NCBI GenBank assembly: GCA_030610025.1
Contig: JAUWSP010000193.1
Span: forward strand, 1-5,961
From: Acidobacteriota bacterium
GTDB lineage: Bacteria; Acidobacteriota; Thermoanaerobaculia; Multivoradales; JAHEKO01
Length of the DNA: 5,961 nt
Direction of reading: 5' to 3'
The position numbers were made by a program, and so were the translations under genes. Shown here piece by piece: positions 5,197 to 5,961 of the stretch. A model generated the notes under the pieces. The model searched no databases. It had not been told where the DNA came from and saw only the letters and a program-made list of their open reading frames with translations. Every line of letters begins with the position of its first letter. The first letter of the stretch is position 1.

Positions 5197-5961
5197 ATGC
5201 CGGACACCCATCACATTCCGCTGCTGTTCTACGTGCTGGCGCTGTTGGCTCTGATCTATTTCGGCTACAACATGCGACTGCTGTTTACCGTTCGGGTCGG
5301 CAAGGAGGAGAAGTACCGCCATCTACGGCCGTTCTCGAGTCTCGCCAACGCCCTGACTTTCGGGGTAGGTCAGCGAAAGGTTCTCAATCGGAGGTTCACC
5401 TATGCCTCGGTGATGCATTTCTGCCTGGGCTGGGGTTTCATCGAGCTCTTTTTCGCCACCACCGTGGATTTCTTCGTCACGCGTGGATGGTTCGTGAGCT
5501 ATCTGCCGGCCAAGGACACGCCCTGGTTCGCGGCGCTCAACGATCTCGGTGGCCTCCTGCTGCTGGTCGGCATCCTGATGGCTCTCTTCCGGCGCAGTTT
5601 CTCGAAGCCCGAGCCGCTGCCACAGGACTCCTTCCGGGGGCGAGGCAATTTCCTCGGCGACACCGGCATTCTCCTGTTTCTGCTCGTTCTCGTCTTGGGA
5701 GGGTTTCTCTCCGAGGCGGCCCGCCTGGCCGTCGAGCAGCCAAGCACGGCTGTCTACTCGTTCATCGGCTGGCCTCTTTCGGGGCTTGCGTCGTACTCCG
5801 CCTGGGCGGGAGTCGAGCGCGGCCTTTGGTGGGGACATGCCATCACATCACTGCTGTTCGTCGCCATACTGCCGCTGACGAAGATGTTTCACTCGGTGGC
5901 GGTCATCGTGAATGTGGCCCTGACCGATGTGAAGAGCCTCGGGCTCGTGAGACCGATGCAC
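5197..5961 (+). CDS. NarI/HdrE-like haem-b membrane protein, probable N-terminal part of an Hdr-related Fe-S reductase, cut by right edge
   Basis: 255 codons are visible and the frame stays open at the window end. Hydrophobic helices lie at about residues 8-31, 69-91, 113-131, 156-172 and 209-228, matching the five-helix gamma subunit of respiratory nitrate reductase and HdrE. Candidate haem-b ligands are His74 (VMHFCLGWGF), His214 (WWGHAITSLL) and His232 (LTKMFHSVA); the WGHA...LPLTKMFH pattern is typical. Proteins with this start are often fusions of about 650-700 residues, continuing into 4Fe-4S ferredoxin and CCG (heterodisulfide-reductase D) domains, and passing electrons between the quinone pool and cytoplasmic partners such as electron-transfer flavoprotein. 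The continuation here is an inference, since it lies outside the window. It has its own strong ribosome site and follows a hairpin, so it probably begins a separate transcription unit unrelated to metal uptake. Confidence 0.82.
   Translation, partial: MPDTHHIPLLFYVLALLALIYFGYNMRLLFTVRVGKEEKYRHLRPFSSLANALTFGVGQRKVLNRRFTYASVMHFCLGWGFIELFFATTVDFFVTRGWFVSYLPAKDTPWFAALNDLGGLLLLVGILMALFRRSFSKPEPLPQDSFRGRGNFLGDTGILLFLLVLVLGGFLSEAARLAVEQPSTAVYSFIGWPLSGLASYSAWAGVERGLWWGHAITSLLFVAILPLTKMFHSVAVIVNVALTDVKSLGLVRPMH

Overview
This GC-rich window is densely packed, and all recognised genes lie on the + strand. Codons end mostly in G or C. The gene set is a zinc/manganese-type ABC importer, a secreted lipoprotein nuclease-like protein and a NarI/Hdr-type haem-b membrane protein. 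It suggests a Gram-negative-type environmental bacterium, for example Acidobacteriota, Desulfobacterota or Myxococcota. That placement is a guess from gene content, because no rRNA or marker gene is present.

Layout. 1-858: 3' part of an extended short-chain dehydrogenase/reductase (SDR) gene, cut by the left edge. 859-955: a short gap with a small GC hairpin and the ribosome binding site of the next gene. 956-5047: a metal-importer cluster in the order ATPase (znuC-like), permease (znuB-like), lipoprotein of the endonuclease/exonuclease/phosphatase (EEP) superfamily, and substrate-binding protein (znuA-like). 5048-5196: a non-coding gap with two hairpins. 5197-5961: 5' part of a gene for a NarI/HdrE-like haem-b membrane domain, cut by the right edge.

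How the genes work together. ZnuA-like protein should capture a divalent metal outside the cytoplasmic membrane, ZnuB-like protein forms the channel, and ZnuC-like protein hydrolyses ATP. The EEP lipoprotein is expected on the outer side of a membrane. Its position between permease and binding-protein genes suggests co-expression, but its substrate cannot be read from sequence. No Zur- or Fur-like regulator gene and no convincing Zur operator is visible.

The most unusual structure is a 181-bp near-symmetric palindrome filling the znuC-znuB gap (1709-1889). Its ends are perfect 21-bp inverted repeats bounded by TA, its exact centre is a perfect 15-nt palindrome, and the rest of the arms is still visibly complementary. 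It carries the znuC stop codon in one arm and the best znuB ribosome-binding candidate in the other. It could be a foldback/MITE-like insertion, an RNA control hairpin between the two genes, or both. A second unusual point is an 18-codon leader ORF with a good ribosome binding site, whose stop overlaps the znuA start as TGATG.
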